NCBI GenBank assembly: GCA_002719615.1
Contig: PBHZ01000021.1
Location: 1-6,356, forward strand
Direction: 5' to 3'
Source: Methanobacteriota archaeon
GTDB taxonomy: Archaea; Thermoplasmatota; Poseidoniia; Poseidoniales; Thalassarchaeaceae
DNA: 6,356 nucleotides
The position numbers were made by a program, and so were the translations under genes. The notes beneath the pieces were generated by a model. That model saw only the letters and a program-made list of their open reading frames with translations, was not told the origin of the DNA and ran no database searches. Position 1 is the first letter of the stretch; every line of letters begins with the position of its first letter. Below, in pieces: positions 6,178 through 6,356 of the stretch.

Positions 6178-6356
6178 ATGGCTGAAAAATTTCCTCCTCC
6201 TCCACCGGGATTCCCACTCCCTCCTCCTTTGCCTCCTGATTCCGGGTCTGATGGTGATGAAAATAAACTAAAAAAAACTAATCCAGAAGTTGAAAATATT
6301 GATGAAAATAAAAATCAAAAACCCAATACAACTCCTATTTCGGGCCTAACTCCGCC
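6178..6356 (+). CDS. Proline-rich N-terminus of an unknown protein, 3'-truncated
   Basis: An open frame begins with ATG at 6178 and runs off the right edge; about 59 residues are visible. An in-frame TAG at 6163-6165 fixes the start, since no other ATG lies between. The protein begins MAEKFPPPPPGFPLPPPLPP, then becomes charged and Asp/Glu/Asn/Lys-rich, with Pro returning at the edge (GLTPP). The visible part is low-complexity and surely disordered, and the functional domain must lie beyond the window. Proline-rich N-termini of this kind occur, from memory, on various Marine Group II proteins. No signal peptide or membrane segment is visible. An AGGG at 6164-6167 is a possible but weak Shine-Dalgarno. 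The function cannot be given. Confidence 0.75.
   Translation, partial: MAEKFPPPPPGFPLPPPLPPDSGSDGDENKLKKTNPEVENIDENKNQKPNTTPISGLTP

Noticed and set aside
1..6356. CRISPR array, insertion sequence or toxin-antitoxin module
   Set aside because: No regularly spaced repeats, terminal inverted repeats or transposase motifs are visible. The orphan/winged-helix pair was considered as a toxin-antitoxin module, but neither protein shows a toxin motif.

Overview
The window looks like an AT-rich archaeal chromosome, most likely a planktonic euryarchaeon of the Poseidoniales (Marine Group II) or a related Thermoplasmatota type. The evidence is a GPN-loop GTPase, a UbiA-type prenyltransferase with the character of the archaeal ether-lipid enzyme (DGGGP synthase), a tRNA-Glu whose D-arm matches archaeal tRNA-Glu genes, short or absent 5' leaders, and a proline-rich N-terminus at the right edge. 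The archaeal assignment is firm; the lineage is an inference.

Left block (1-2552, + strand): the 3' part of a large superfamily 2 (SF2) helicase. Its reading frame is open to the left edge, so the Walker A end lies outside the window. Motifs Ib, II, III, V and VI and a long C-terminal domain are present. A short T-tract follows the stop. Next comes tRNA-Glu(CTC) on the minus strand with an encoded CCA; its 3' end faces the helicase.

Middle block (2711-4270, + strand): an unrecognised protein of up to 122 aa whose start is doubtful, an 85-aa winged-helix protein one base behind it, and a UbiA-family prenyltransferase with all key Asp motifs. The first two are probably co-translated. The prenyltransferase may have its own promoter.

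Right block (6058 down to 4267, - strand): a two-gene operon in which the GPN-loop GTPase is followed by ornithine carbamoyltransferase (argF). The argF start lies inside the GTPase 3' end, with a good Shine-Dalgarno site that favours the start at 5226 over longer versions. The 3' ends of argF and the prenyltransferase overlap by four bases, so the two transcripts converge with no space between them.

Right edge: a 119-base divergent control region (6059-6177) with small inverted and direct repeats, then the 5' end of a proline-rich protein that runs off the window. Most of the window is ordinary housekeeping sequence. The parts that merit a second look are the tRNA-adjacent helicase, the orphan/winged-helix pair, and the repeats upstream of the GTPase operon. 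No CRISPR array, insertion sequence, integrase or recognisable complete defence system is visible.
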